Of a DNA stretch of 64,000 nucleotides, positions 21,751 to 34,928 are shown in pieces (position 1 is the stretch's first letter; every line of letters begins with the position of its first letter). The position numbers and the translations under genes are program-made. The DNA is from Dermanyssus gallinae (lineage: Eukaryota > Arthropoda > Arachnida > Mesostigmata > Dermanyssidae). The notes under the pieces were generated by a model. The model made no database searches. It saw only the letters and a list, made by a program, of their open reading frames with translations, and was not told where the DNA came from. The stretch spans positions 1 to 64,000 of the forward strand of contig QVRM01001405.1 in the NCBI GenBank assembly GCA_003439945.1, in the 5' to 3' direction.

Positions 21751-23579
21751 ATCATGCCTTAGAAATAAAGCAATATTATTATTACAAGGTTATAGATTCT
21801 AAACCATGTTTTTCAATACATTTAAATAGAAATCCAAATGTCGATCGGTATTATAATAAGCAATATTTTTAAAACAATTTACGAACAATAATCATAATAG
21901 TAATCACAAAAACAGCAAGTACTACTACGAAATGTTACTAAATTATACATACGTGTCTTCTTTAAAGGCTAATTTTTAACCTCCTTAGATAAATAAGGGC
22001 ACATGCTAAAATTCAGTCTATTGCGGAAAGCGTGCTTGCGTTACGGTTGAATCTCCGAAAGTAAGCCATCTAATTTGGATCATCCGAACGTCAAGCGTCA
22101 AACAAAGTCGCATCCGTGAAGACGAAGTATGTGCGCAACACAATGCGTTACGTTCAGAACATGTCAACGTTTAGAGAAGAGCAGGGAAAATATGAGAAGA
22201 AACATAATTCCTCACTGCTGCTGCTGCTGCAGCTGCTGCTGTTGTCGTTGTGGTTGGCGGGTACACGCTACAGGGGCGGTAAGATTGCTGAGGAAATCTG
22301 GCCAGCGTCGTTGTCGTCGTCGTCATCATCGTAGGAGTGCGAAGCCCGGCAGGGAGTGTTGTAAAGCTTTGACAATGACAACAGCAACAACAACAGCAGC
22401 AACAACAACAACAACATCAACAGCAGCAGCAACAACAACAACAAGGAAGACGACGGTGATTTCGTCACGAATGATGAAGACGGCATTCGCGCTTCGGATC
22501 TGAGGCGGATTTTTTCAAATAAGATTTCTGAATTGTGGTGTATAGGGCGGGTATGGTGGATCAGATCGCAGCACGGACGCCGACTCTGTGTATCGCTTGC
22601 CTTCTCTCTCTCTCTCTCTCATCCTCTATCTCTCTCTCTATCTCTCTCCCTATCTCTTCTTGTTTCTCTCTGCCTTGGTGTTCACTCAGTCTGCGGTTGG
22701 TTGTCGAGAGGCGTTTTGTGCCGCCGCCATCGCTGCTACCCCAAAGACGACGACGTCTTCGTCTACGCAGACGATGACCCGGCTACGGGCCGACTTCAAG
22801 CACGGCGACGACAGCGATGGCAACGGCGGCGACTTATTTGACTTAATAATGGCGGCTCATTGTTTGTCGTTGGCGATCGGGATTGGGCGTACGGAGCATG
22901 CATGTCGGAGACGAACACAACATAACATAACATCAGCGAAAGACGAGAAAAAGAAAGGGTCTAAAAAGACAAGGAAAACGAGTGACACTGGAAGGCGAAG
23001 TAAAGTGAAATAAGAATAATAATAATAATAATAGTGGTGATGATGAGGACAACAACAACAGCAATAACAATGACAACAACAACAACGGCAGCAGCAACAA
23101 CGACGAAGACGACGAATGTAATAATAAACAAGGCATACATAAGCAGAGAACCGAATGTCTACGGGGAATAAAAGCAACGCTTTTTGGACTGCGTTTTCTT
23201 CCATGGCACCATGGAAGAACAGCGAGCTCAGAAGATGGTGGTGAAAAGATGAAACAAGCAGTAAAGTAAGCATGTGAGATGGCGCTATGAGGTGCACAAA
23301 AAAGGATACGCTAGGAGGCCGTGGATAACAACAGCAAAAAAAAAGCTAACTGACAGATCTGCGCGATTAAATCTCTCGCAGAATCGGCGGGTGGTGCTGT
23401 TGTTGCCGCTTCTCGGCGGCCAGACCTCAAAGCAAATGAGACCGACTCCTATTACTGCTAATGCTACGACGAGTGCCAGGGCAGCTGGATAGCCCGTCGA
23501 CGTTCCATCACAAACAGCGCAGACCCTTGTCGCAATATATGTATGACAAACGCATATTTTTACGTATGTGTACGTAAGT
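21751..23579. other. Intergenic region with triplet arrays
   Basis: It holds CTG (22217-22242), GTC/ATC (22305-22335), CAA/CAG (22375-22445), TC-rich (22595-22660) and ACA/AAC (23045-23105) arrays, plus a small perfect inverted repeat at 23196-23219. No gene is recognised. Confidence 0.5.
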
Positions 23580-23593
23580 ATATATATATATAC

Positions 23594-23640
<47 letters not shown>

Positions 23641-23661
23641 TATATATATATATATATATAT
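23580..23661. repeat. Compound (TA)n/(CATA)n microsatellite
   Basis: TA repeats with periodic C substitutions. Confidence 0.9.
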
Positions 23662-24045
23662 CTGTTGGACTCTCCCAAGCCCGTTACGTAAAAATCCTAA
23701 TGTGGTCCAATCGGGTGCCCGAATCGTGCGATGCAGTTGTTGAAGATGAATTCTAGACAGCCGACAATATGCTTCTTCCTTCACGTGTAGTTCATTTTTC
23801 TCCGGTGGTTTATCGCAATCTACGGTCAGCCTGTGGTGACGCTAAAATGTTAATATCATGAGCATGAAAAAGGAACGCGCGAGGCAGGAGAAAGGACGGC
23901 AGCTCGAATAAGTAGAACAAGAGTCCTCTGCTTATATCGTGCGGCCTCGGAGGGCGGTAAAAAAAAGTAACAGACAGGTAGAAATTCACCTAACTAGTGC
24001 CTTATTTGACACTTACATATTGACGATGCGGCCGTTTGTCCAATT

Positions 24046-24360
24046 GTGCAGCATCTTTTTATACTAGGGCAGCACAACATGAATCTGCCTTTCTGGGTGG
24101 AGGAAATGTGCCGGGTCTTATGGTCACCCTCGTATAGAGAAAGCCAAAGGCCCGATCAGGTTTACATGCGAGCACTGGATCCAATCGCTTGCTCTGTTGG
24201 CGCATATAAGCGAAACACTACGGACGATTCTTGACTCTCTTAAGCAATGTCCGAACACTGTCCGTTTTCTCAGCAGTAAGGCTCTTTGTGCTTAAGATTA
24301 TTACGGAGCTGATATGTGGTTTTGACAGGGCATGGAACCACTTTACGTTGGCGAATAATA
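24046..24360 (+). pseudogene. LINE-type reverse-transcriptase fragment, copy C
   Basis: The stretch from about 24240 (CAATGTCCGAACACTGTCCG, then the region reading ...TELICGFDRAWNHFT) is similar to 25485-25560 of the adjacent copy and to the reverse complement of about 28775-28890. It therefore belongs to the C-terminal part of the same LINE family. It has decayed, with no long frame. Confidence 0.5.
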
Positions 24361-24699
24361 ACCAGTTGTCAACTCATTATGCCTATTAAGCAAGTGCAGT
24401 AGGCATCCGACCGATGGTCATTAATGAGCCGGACTGGAGGTCAGTGGCAGTCACCTATCCGCATCAATTTTTGCCTAGAGCCAACGCATGGACCACCGTT
24501 AGCATGCCACTATGAATCCGTCGCCATATATTCGATATCGTATGCACTGCCCCTATGAACTAGTCATTAAAACCGAGGGAGTGCTACTATTGGAAGTCAA
24601 GCATCTGACCAACTTTCTATTTGTAAGAAAGGTACCCGCGTCACGGGGAAATACGTTGGAAAGAGAGCCGTAGTTACTTCTGCCAATTGTAATTTCTTT

Positions 24700-26035
24700 A
24701 ATGTAATTATAGAGAGGGGGCGGATGCCTAAAGTCTGGCATGTCGTCTGGCTTTCTCTCCTGCTTAAGGGTAGGCATCGTGCTGACAAGCACTACCCAAG
24801 TCTCTACAGTGGAGTGGCGTTAGAGCACACACTAAAAAAGATTTCCTGCAACTGAACACGTGGCTGAACTAGAGCATTTCGAATTTAGGAGAGAGAGATC
24901 ACGAGGAAGCCGTGTTGCAATACACGTTCTCCAGTCAGAAATCGAGCGAGCTGTGGCACGATCCAAAGATAATCTGTATGCAGTCTTTATTGACTGCGTT
25001 AAAGCTTTTGCCAAAGCCCCTCGTCATCTGCTGGTTGTATCATTCCAACGAGAAGTAGCGGGTGGCTCTCTCCTGAGTGTAATAGCAAGTTTCTTTGACG
25101 AGGGCATCTTATTGATAGACCGTGAGCGTGGCGTATTGGACATTAAGCAAATTGTGAAAACTCCGCAAAGGGACGCGCTATGACCTCGTCGGCTTCGTCC
25201 AACAGGAGAGCCGAGTACCTGTGGTAGTGATGTATGCAGATGATATCGTGGTTGCACATTGCGACCTAGACGCCATCAAACCATAGCCCCAATGGTAGAG
25301 GCGTTCCTTGCCTCGACGGGATACTTGAGATAATCTCCTGGAAAATTTAAACCATGAAATTCAAGCTTGGAGGTCGATTGGCTGCCAGAGACGTTATATG
25401 TTACTGTGGCCAGCCGTTATAGTTTGTTAACTCTCTTCCCGTATTTTGGCCTTCGGGTTAGTTACACGGTTTCTCCTTCTAGTTACTCCGCAGTAAAGCT
25501 CTTCGTGTAGAAAATTGTTCCGAGGTTAATATATGACCTTGACAGAGTATGGGATCACATAACACCTGGCAAAGTTCAACCAGCTTGAGAGATGTTTTTC
25601 ATTGTATATGAAGCAGGTATTTTGTAAGTCGATGCGAGCAAGGTGCTGTTTTGTGCATCTCATGCTAGGCTGTGAACCAGTTACTGAAACAATTCGATTA
25701 AGGCTGAAGGTGCCGCCCACGGTAACATACGAGGGTTTTATTTTGGAGTGGAAAACAGGTGGGGAGTCGGGGGTTAAGAGGTATTTGTAAACCTTTGGGG
25801 TGGTCCTGCGCGGGACAATCGCCACGTATATGCCAAGTATATAGTGCATGGTTATCACTACTGTGATTGTGTGATGGTAGGTTCAAATGCAGCCTTTTAC
25901 GAGAAGTACGAGTTGTGCATCTGCCGGTTCTGTCTGCAGATATATGCCAAGTATCATGCAGTGGAGTACAGAGCACTGGGGCGTAAATTGTTGCACTACT
26001 TCCCTCGTTAAAAGCGTGAAGAAGATATAAGGGCA
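24700..26035 (+). pseudogene. Degenerate non-LTR retrotransposon (LINE) reverse transcriptase, copy A
   Basis: Successive frames show the reverse-transcriptase order. RGRMPKVWHVVWLSLLLKG (finger region) at about 24710 comes first, then EHFEFRRERSRGSRVA and LYAVFIDCVKAFAKAPRH at 24866-25030. The catalytic YADD (25233-25244) lies within VVVMYADDIVVAHCD, followed by a thumb/C-terminal part (LERCFSLYMKQVFCKS) up to about 26035. Frameshifts and stops separate the blocks, so it is a dead copy. The class is LINE; the clade is not determined. Confidence 0.75.
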
Positions 26036-26471
26036 ACCTCATAAAGTGTATATTACACTCAAATTGAGTGGAATAAACAGCATTAAAATAAAGCAACGTA
26101 GATATATTTGTAGGTTGCTGAGCATAGATCTTGAAAGTATTTCTTGCTTGTGCATAACTATATGATGTTTCGGGATATCTAACACATACTGTGATTATTT
26201 TTTAACTCGTGCTGGTAGTACAGAATTTTTTACAAATAGGAATGTAGGAAACCCAAAACATGTCGGTTGCCTCCCAGAAATGTCCTAAAAACCGGGCAAT
26301 GACTGAGCCCCGCTCAATAAAATATGTTCTAGGTTTTTAGTGCAGAACATGAGTAGATTCTGACTAAGTGAACTGTCCTGTCGGAACTCTGCCTTAGTAA
26401 TTATCCAGTCCGGGTTATTCTTACAGTCGTTATGCACAAGTCAATTTTCAGTGTACACAACAGTTTTAGCA

Positions 26472-26473
<2 letters not shown>

Positions 26474-26522
<49 letters not shown>
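26474..26522. repeat. (AT)n microsatellite
   Basis: Uninterrupted, about 49 bases. Confidence 0.95.
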
Positions 26523-26525
<3 letters not shown>

Positions 26526-26876
26526 TCAACGTATATATAACACTTTTTAAAGAAAGGGTAATCATTTACGCACATGCCACACATGCTGCCTTGAATCTTG
26601 AAGTATTTCATGAAGCTGCCTTGAAGTTTTTCTCCACGTGCAATGGGGGTACAATAATGCGATTGTAAGTCAGGAGGTAACCACGACCGGGAACTCACAT
26701 TTTCGGTCACACATAAATGTTTTATTGATCAATCTTTCGAAGAGTCTTCTATCCCGTTCGGAAAAGTGATGAACGATGACTTTTCAACCCAAAAATGTAT
26801 GAAAAAATATGATATTGTGTTTCTCAGAATGAGGTACACTTTAGTTAAGTATTTTTTAATTAGCGACAGATCAGTG

Positions 26877-26880
<4 letters not shown>

Positions 26881-26950
<70 letters not shown>
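26881..26950. repeat. (TA)n-(TG)n microsatellite
   Basis: About 59 bases of TA followed by TG repeats. Confidence 0.95.
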
Positions 26951-26951
<1 letters not shown>

Positions 26952-27504
26952 TTAGGCGGTATTGTTTACAGCTAGATAGTATATTATACGTATAATTTCT
27001 CACTTCACTGTTATAGAAATAGCAATTCTGGCCTTCAAAGGGTTAACATTTTCTATTCTACCAATGCATTTGGTGGACATATGTCAGTGTTAAAAAACAG
27101 AAAACTGAGTCTCCGTTGGCACTTCCAGTAGGCAAAGCAGCTGAAACGGTCAGTAGCAAAAAATAACGCAAAATGAGACCACTGAAATCGTGTGCTTCAT
27201 GGCTCCGCGAAAAATATCTGTGCTTGAATTCTGTCACCAGTATTGAAAGGAAATCACACAGTTGCTAATCTAGTGGAGTAAAAAGTAATTATACGGACGG
27301 CAACGCAAGAGACCCCTGTTGTCATCGGCATGACATCGATTTCGAATTTCGGCCAACGTGACAATTGTTAGCTTCGCGTCGTTGTTACTATGATATGACT
27401 TCAACGAGACATTACGAGCTGCACTGCTTTGAAGGCCGTCCAAAAAGAAGTTGAAGAAAGCCAAGTGGTTACTGTGGGCGAACAGAACAGCTAGGTATAG
27501 AGTG

Positions 27505-27529
27505 ATATATATATATATATATATATATA
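27505..27529. repeat. (AT)n microsatellite
   Basis: Uninterrupted, 25 bases. Confidence 0.9.
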
Positions 27530-28294
27530 ACGATAAAGAAGGATAAATTAATACGCGCTTAGGTGTTCCATTTTCGCCTTTTGACAGCTAAAAGGCGACA
27601 AGTAAATGAGACGTCACCAAAGTTCCCTCCTGTCCATTTCTCTCTCTTTTTCCTTCCTCTCTCTGCGGTTCTCTCCCGTTCGTTTTCCACTCGATATGAC
27701 GATGACGTGACGGTAATGGTGACGATAGTGATGATGATAATGACGCTGACGATGGTGACGGTGTTGTTGTTGATGATGATGATAATGAGGCATTCATAGA
27801 TAGTTATAGGGATGGCGCGTAGACAAGGTGGCGAAATCATACATACTTCGGACAGCTGGCAATTATCACCTTCTTCATTGACGACGGCAATAACGTGCCT
27901 GTCGTGCGTCGGGTAAGTGCGTTCGCTCACCACAACCGTCACCACTATTTGGCACTCATGCCATTACCAGTTCAAGAAGAGAGACAGTGAGGGAGAGAGA
28001 GAGAGGCACAGAGCGGGAGAAAAAAAGCGTGAAGTGTTTGAGTATTCGATGTATTTTCGTGAAGACTCATCCATGAACGAGCAAACGATTCGACCAATCT
28101 TATTCTTGACGATGTTGTTATTGTTGTTGTTGTTGTTGCACACTACAATAAATCTCTGCCCGATTCGATGAAATAACGGCTAAATAATCCGGCGTCGTGT
28201 TGCTTCTGCGCAGGTGCACGCATATGTCTGCATAGGAACTAATGTAGTATGGTACAATTCATGCATATACATATAGATGTACATTAATGAGGGC

Positions 28295-28298
<4 letters not shown>

Positions 28299-28327
<29 letters not shown>
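28299..28327. repeat. (AT)n microsatellite
   Basis: Uninterrupted, 29 bases; borders LINE copy B. Confidence 0.9.
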
Positions 28328-28328
<1 letters not shown>

Positions 28329-28349
28329 TTCATAAGGTTAGTTTTCATA

Positions 28350-29215
28350 ATTATTGATCTTCTTCACGCTTCCGGCGAGGGAATTAGTGCAACTCTAGCT
28401 TTACGCTGCGCATCCTGCTGCATGGTACTTGGCATACCTCGGCAAGGGGGACCGCCAGATGCACAACTTCTACTCCTCGTGGAAGGTGGCGTTTGAACAT
28501 TCCAAGTAGTGATAACCATGCATTATGCACTTGGTGTGTGCGTGGCGATTGTTACGCAGTTGTTGTGCAGAACCAGATCAAAGGCGCCTGACCTAGAATA
28601 CGTCCACCCTTACCTCCCGTCTGGCCTGTTTAACTTTAGCTTCCCACTCCTAAATAAAGCATTCGTAACGTACTGTCCCCTGTAGGTTCAATCTTAGTCG
28701 TTGTCTTAGTAGCTGGTAGATAACCTGACATGAATTACACAAAGCGGCCTTTTGCTCGCCTCATATAACAAATGTCACTATGAAGTGACTCCATACCCTG
28801 TTAGAATCATACATCAAGCTCGGAACAACATTAAGCACAGAAAGCGGACTGCCGAAAACGGACAGTCTTTGGACATTGTTTGCTTCCCCCTAAAGAGAGA
28901 CAAAAGCCGTCCGCGCTTTATCGTTTATATGCGCTGTGAACGTCGTTTCCCGTATAATGAACCCAAACGCCTAAATAAGAGAAAGGGTTTACAAACTAGC
29001 AGTTTTGGTCGCAGAAACCATAATTTTTCTGGCAAGCCGTCGGACCGCACACGAATATTTTCCATAGTTTGATTTTCCTGGTGTTCATTGAAGTCCCTTC
29101 GAGACAAGGAACGCCTCTACTATAGAGGTAGTGCGCTTGAAGGCACCTGATCGCGATGGGCGACCTCACATATCATCTGCACACACCACTACCATGGCTT
29201 CTTAAAACTCGAGTC
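28350..29215 (-). pseudogene. Degenerate LINE reverse transcriptase, copy B (inverted)
   Basis: The reverse complement aligns with 25190-26030. A CADD form of the catalytic box lies at 29183-29172, followed by TAGTAGAGGCGTTCCTTGTC-like sequence also found at about 25292-25312. GGTTATCACTAC and AAGCGTGAAGAAGAT occur at the end of both copies. There are multiple stops and frameshifts. Confidence 0.7.
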
Positions 29216-29329
29216 AGACGTAACTAACAAGCCCTCTGTAACACTAATAGATCTTCGAGACAGGAAAGATATAGATAAAGAATACTATAGAGATAGTTAT
29301 GCGATAGAACATATATATATGGATATGCG

Positions 29330-29398
29330 ATCACATATATATTATATATATAACTATACATATATAATAGATATACTAATATATATATATATATATAT
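29330..29398. repeat. AT-rich array ending in (AT)n
   Basis: Interrupted TA repeats, then uninterrupted AT at 29375-29398; borders the retroelement 3' end. Confidence 0.85.
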
Positions 29399-29404
29399 GA
29401 TGGT

Positions 29405-29716
29405 ATGACACTTACACCATTCGAGCGAGGCAAAATGCTGGTTTGGGATGCAACTGTTACCGACTCCTTAGCCCCTTCTATGGTCGGTGGCGGCGCATCC
29501 GAAGCTGGTTATGCAGCCCACCTTGCGGAGACTAACAAGTTGAGAAAATACTCATCACTCGGCTATTCCCACGAATTTTGCTCTCTCGCGTTTGAAACAC
29601 TGAGTGCCCCTGGCGTTCGGACCCACCAGCTGATCCGCAAAGTCGGCGCCTTGTTAAACCTGTCATCCGGTGATAACAGGTCGTCGTCCTTTTCTCAAAC
29701 AACGTCCGGATCTTGA
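29405..29716 (+). pseudogene. 3' end of a retroelement ORF (WDATVTDSLA domain)
   Basis: The 103-codon frame resembles a C-terminal domain I recall from reverse-transcriptase-containing ORFs in invertebrate genomes. A basic ERGKMLVWDATVTDSLAPS stretch (family-like W-D-x-T-x-x-D-T) comes first, followed by a KYSSLGYSHEFCSLAFETL segment and a helical end. It is 5' truncated beside an (AT)n array. Sequence after the stop ends in GGAAAATAAACTT and another (AT)n array, as expected for a short retroposed 3' end. The family name is uncertain. Confidence 0.5.
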
Positions 29717-29887
29717 CATACAACGTGGACACGCTGCCTCCATTCGGGGCACACTGCTGAAGTGGTCTCGGCCTGGCCTCATCATCGAAACGGACACGTG
29801 ACAGTCACAATGCGCTTACTAGTCTATTGTGATGCGTGTAACATATACCTAATGTATTATACGGAAAATAAACTTATATAAATGTAG

Positions 29888-29892
<5 letters not shown>

Positions 29893-29941
<49 letters not shown>
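29893..29941. repeat. (AT)n microsatellite
   Basis: Uninterrupted, about 49 bases, just after the retroelement 3' end. Confidence 0.95.
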
Positions 29942-29945
<4 letters not shown>

Positions 29946-31585
29946 CTTTGAATAATCAGCTGGAATTATTCAAAAGTGGAGTGCTAGCAAAAATATAACC
30001 GTTGTGACTGGCAGTGTGGAACAAGGTTATTTTACGTGCTGCACGTTATACTGTATAGCTATCGGAAGAATAGCTCCCGTACTCGACATGAATCTAGCTA
30101 TCGCCAACAGGCTTCAAAGACCACTCTAAGTAATATAGTAGCTCTCGCCGCTCTGCAGGGTTTTCCTTCGTCGAGAAGGACTACACTAAAACGACAGTAC
30201 GAGCGTAGTAGCAGTTATTATTAATATTACTACTATTTATCATTACAACTACCTAGCTTATTATCAACAATATATCCTTCAACACTTCTTTACACTACAA
30301 ATCAGACTAAATAATCCCTAGGTTTCTCACCTATGCTAACCTAGTTAACGAATGCATTAGAAAGAGCCCCATTTTAAACAATTAAAGTGTACAAAGCTAT
30401 ATCGTCCCGCGCTTCCCCACCTTATATACTGTAGAAATGCCCTAAAATTAGCCTATTAAGTTACAGCTGAAAAGCTAGAAGAAATAACGACGTGAACAGA
30501 TATTTCTTGATATATAAATGTTTCATTTATTTACTTATTTGGTTTGTTGTTGTTGTTTTCGTCGTGTTGTGGTTTTTCTGTTGTTGCTGTTGTTTGTTGT
30601 TGTAATTTATCATTATTTTCATCATCATCATCACCATCATTGTTATTATTATTATCATTAATATTATTACTTAATAATTATCCACCAACAATTTACAATG
30701 AACACAATCTCTCGACTTGCGATCGGTCATCTCGCTGCTCGTGCTTCAGCTTCTCCTTCTTCTCCCCGTCTGCGTCGTGATCTTCATTCTTATCTCAATT
30801 GATCAAGCATAATTAGTTCTCATTAGTCTCAGTCAAGCAATGAATCATCATCATCATCATAATCAGCAGCAGCAGCAGCAACAGTCAATACAATGGATGG
30901 CCACACCGTAGCGCCGCTGCTTGCGTATTGTCTCCCCCGTTCGATTGACACCTTCACCTGGTTGCGCTTCTGTAACACCCCCGTCCCCCCCACACACACA
31001 CAGACAGACAGAGAGGCGCCCCTGACGTTGGTGTGGGCGTCTACATGGCCAGCAGGCGGTCACTAAACCCCCGTTCTCTGACCGTTTTCTTTTACCGCTG
31101 GCCACCTAGTACATAGTTGACTACCAGCTACGCTTCGCATCGTATCGCACTCACGGACCCCTTTTGTTATTGGGGACCACTTACACACCCCCCTGGTTGT
31201 TGGCATTGTCGCTCGTCGTCGTCGTCACCATCAGCCACCAGCACCCCTCAACCACATTGTTTCGTATTGTTTTCGGTCTCTGTCTCGATCGATAGACAGT
31301 TTTGTGTCGTCCCGCCGTCCGATTATTACGATGGATCTTTTCCACTCTCTTGGTCGTCCTCTTGTTCTGTGTGGTTCAATAAGTAGATTTTTTTGCACAT
31401 CGATCGGCGGTCGCTACTTGTCATCTCGAGCTCTATCTCCCTATGACTTGAATGCAGATGAGCGTATTTTTCCATCTGTTGAAGTGCTATTTCTATTACT
31501 ACTGCTCTCAACGCTACAACTAAATCTTCCCGACCGCCCTTTGAGTTAAGTTACGACAGCAATGCGTTGTTTTTTGCTCGTTTGC

Positions 31586-31657
<72 letters not shown>

Positions 31658-34612
31658 GCAGCAGCGCCGACGATAACTGATGTAGCACTTCCGATAATGG
31701 TCTGTATTTTTAAGTTTGTTGTCACTGTTTGTGGACGACTGTCTTTTCCCTCATGTTCTGTCTGTAGGCAGTTACCCACCTATGCACCACCCCACCCACC
31801 CACCCAGCCAACCAAGCAACCAACCAACACATCCACCCACAGATGCGGGCATCATCGTTTGCGACATTCGTGTCTAGCGCAATCGTACATAACATTCGTT
31901 AGCTAATTACCATTAACTATGGTAGCATTACTACTGCTGTGCTGCTGCTGCTGCTACAATCTACTACTGCGTCGCGTCGTTCGGTATCTGTTCGCTGTTC
32001 TATTAGAGTACGTTTGCTACTCGGTTTCTAGCCCTCCGTTACCGTATCTGTTCGCTCGCTTGCTTGCTTCCCCCCCCCCCCCCCTCCCTCCCTTCCTCTC
32101 ATGAGTCCTCGACCACTGCCCACCCATCCCGATCCCAGTCCCGGTACCTAGGAACACTCGACCGATGCTCATATTCATTATCATCTTCATCATCTTCATC
32201 TGCATCATGATCACCATTCGTACATGCATTGCATGTAATTACGTTACATTATGTTGTGCTGCATACTTGACCAGGCGACAAGACGTCGTCGTCGTCGCCA
32301 TTGTCGCGACTGGGTGTCGTTAGGTCCTCAGTGACAACGACTGGCCTTTATTTTTATTTTTCCGTCACTGTCGACAGCGTGAACCACCGACCTCTCCGAG
32401 CGCGCGCGCTCTCTCTCTCTCTCCGTCCCTCTTCTATGGTCGCTTGCGTTACCTAGTTATCGGTATTTCTGCGTTTGTCTCTCCCCGGCGGCAGGTTTGA
32501 TTTGACAAATAATAAATTACACCTAACCTAGTATGCCATTCCTCTTACTAGTACTACTACTATCATCATCACCATCATTCGTGTATCATCGCCATGATAA
32601 TTATCATCACCATCATCATCATCATCATTATCAGTTTATTATTGTCATTATGATCATCATCACCACCATCATCATCAACATATTAGCAGCGTAATTTGTA
32701 TTACGCCTATGTACCTCTGGCCCTACGTACAACTTTCCAGTACAGTTTCTACTAGATATCTTCTGTCGAGACCTCATGTGCTTTCCCCTTCTCATAATTT
32801 GGTCTCTAACTCGGCCTCCTTAATTCTTCAAAATGAACTATATCTCTTGCCCGCTCTCTTTTTTCTGGATCTGTCAGTCGATTTACTTCGACTAGTTTCG
32901 TGGGGCATTTTTGCCTGCCGCAGCGTCAGCAAGCGGTGTGGTGGTCCATCGAGTTGCTTGCTGCATTGCTGCTAGAACCTAGATCATTGACTTTCTGACG
33001 ATCTGTTCTTGGCTGAATGACAACGTACATGATATACTTTCTACTGGCTGGATGGCCGTTGCAACGCAATCGCCACATCGAATGCTGTTGATCCTCGGCT
33101 AGCTTCAGCTTGTTTACGACGGTAAGATCGGTAGTTAGAGAGAGAACGTGAGCAAGACAGAGAGAGATAGAGAGAGAGCGCGATGCGATACGGTAACACT
33201 GAGTCCGACTCCAGTCTTACGACGCCTGCCTGGGACGACACTGCGTGCTGGCTTCGTTGTCGGCCACTGCTCAATTTGATTGATTCGATTTCGAAGAGAC
33301 CACCAAGCTACACACATTAACACGTGTGTATATAAATTAAATGTCGCGACGACGACGACGACAACAACAACAATCATGATAGTAATAATAATACTAATAC
33401 TAATAATCATTGATAACAATAGTATTAATTGCAATGATCAGAACACTGACTGAATAAATACTTATACTACGGTGTATGCTGTTATCGTATGTACACATGT
33501 TCATGTAATCACTACTATATTATTTTCATGGATGTGCTGCTTTAATGTCATCATTGTGTTGATCGCCGCGTGGAATCGTCGCGTTATTATAGTCGTCGCC
33601 GCCGTCGTCGTTCTCGCAGCGCTGTGCAGTCGACAGATGATGGGTTAGGAACATCGGCACAAGAGGAGGAGCGGCCCTCCTGAGCAGTAATTCACGTTCA
33701 TATGCAAAAGAATCTTTCTACGCCCTTTCGATGCCGCTTGATGGACGCGTTTCAATCTCTCTCTCTGTGTCTGTGTGTGTGTGTGTGTGCATCTCTGTGT
33801 CTATGAACTGAGTTCACCAAACGTATGTATGCGTCGTATTCTTCACCGTTTCGTTTTTCGCCATCGCTTTCAACCGTTTTCGATCTGCCTGTACAACTCA
33901 ACCCTCAAGTGCAAGCGGGTGCAACAGATCGGCACGCGCAGTAATCGCTTCGTCATTTCGAGTACAAACAAGTAGATAGTAGATAGTAAAATCTTGCAAA
34001 TATACGAACTCAACGCCATGGCAAATAAGAAACGGTCCCCTGTCTAACCGGCCATGGTGTTATGACTGTTATTTTTGTCTAGTTAATGTCGTTGCTACGT
34101 GCCTAAATAAGTAGGAATCACGCAGTCACGTTCACGTACGCCACAAACACGGTGTAATGCGTACACCGATCGTATTCTAAACGTAATACAGAGTAATATA
34201 CCTCCTGTCGACGATATAAAGCAAGGCAAACCAAAACGACACCATACCACATTGCTACTTCGTATCACGCTGACGATGATGAAAAACTCTAACGTCTAAT
34301 TTTGCTGCTAGCCGGCCGGATAATGTTCGTAAAGCGCTCAAAATCACAATAAATTTCGCTAAAACGCAAAAAACACCCCTCTGTTATTGATTTGCCAAAT
34401 TACCAGCTCAGCAGCCCTTGTTGGTGGCCTGTTTTGAATACGCGACTCGCGAGCGCCTTTATTTACGCATGCCTCGTTCCTCGCGAGCCTATCACGTTTG
34501 TGTAGTTACTGCTATCGTAGATCTGTCGGAGGGAGGAGGAGTTCCTTGTTGCACCTCGACACCTTGATGTTTACGATAACCGACTGTACGTATATTCGTA
34601 CGTAATTTGCGT

Positions 34613-34615
<3 letters not shown>
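29942..34615. other. Intergenic region, repeats, no gene recognised
   Basis: It holds GTT/GTC (30542-30605), ATC/ATT (30620-30670), GCAGCA (30868-30885), (TA)n (31592-31657), poly-C (32070-32084), ATC/ACC (32560-32690), GAC/AAC (33348-33375) and AT-rich complex stretches (30000-30500, 34000-34400) without recognisable genes. Confidence 0.5.
31592..31657. repeat. (TA)n microsatellite
   Basis: About 66 bases with one TTA step. Confidence 0.95.

Positions 34616-34670
<55 letters not shown>
34616..34670. repeat. (TA)n microsatellite
   Basis: Uninterrupted, about 55 bases. Confidence 0.95.
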
Positions 34671-34676
<6 letters not shown>

Positions 34677-34838
34677 CGTATGTATGAATGAATGATTACA
34701 CTCGCTTGCTATATTCTCGTTATGTACACGCATATACAACAACCACATACACATACGGGACCTGACCATCTCACTGGCTGGCTAGTGGTTCTGCTGTCAT
34801 TATCATTGTTGTGTCGTTCGATCTGCGTAGCTCTTGGA

Positions 34839-34928
34839 ATGGCCGTGCGGGTGCTTCTGCTGCTGCTGATGGTGGTGATTGTTCTAGTTATTACAGCAGC
34901 AGCAGCCGCTGCTGTATTTGCAAAGGGA
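34839..34928 (+). CDS. Candidate signal-peptide first exon
   Basis: The ATG at 34839 opens exactly 30 codons reading MAVRVLLLLLMVVIVLVITA then AAAAAVFAKG, a textbook hydrophobic leader with small residues before Lys. It ends at a GTAAGT donor in phase 0. The same hydrophobicity arises whenever CTG/GTT/GCA arrays are translated, and no downstream exon was found, so it may be chance. Confidence 0.2.

Larger units (their letters stand above)
26036..28298. other. Intergenic DNA with (AT)n arrays, no gene recognised
   Basis: Arrays are at 26474-26522, 26881-26939 and 27505-27529, with GAT/GAC triplets at 27690-27785. The stretch 27000-27480 is complex and unrecognised. Confidence 0.5.
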
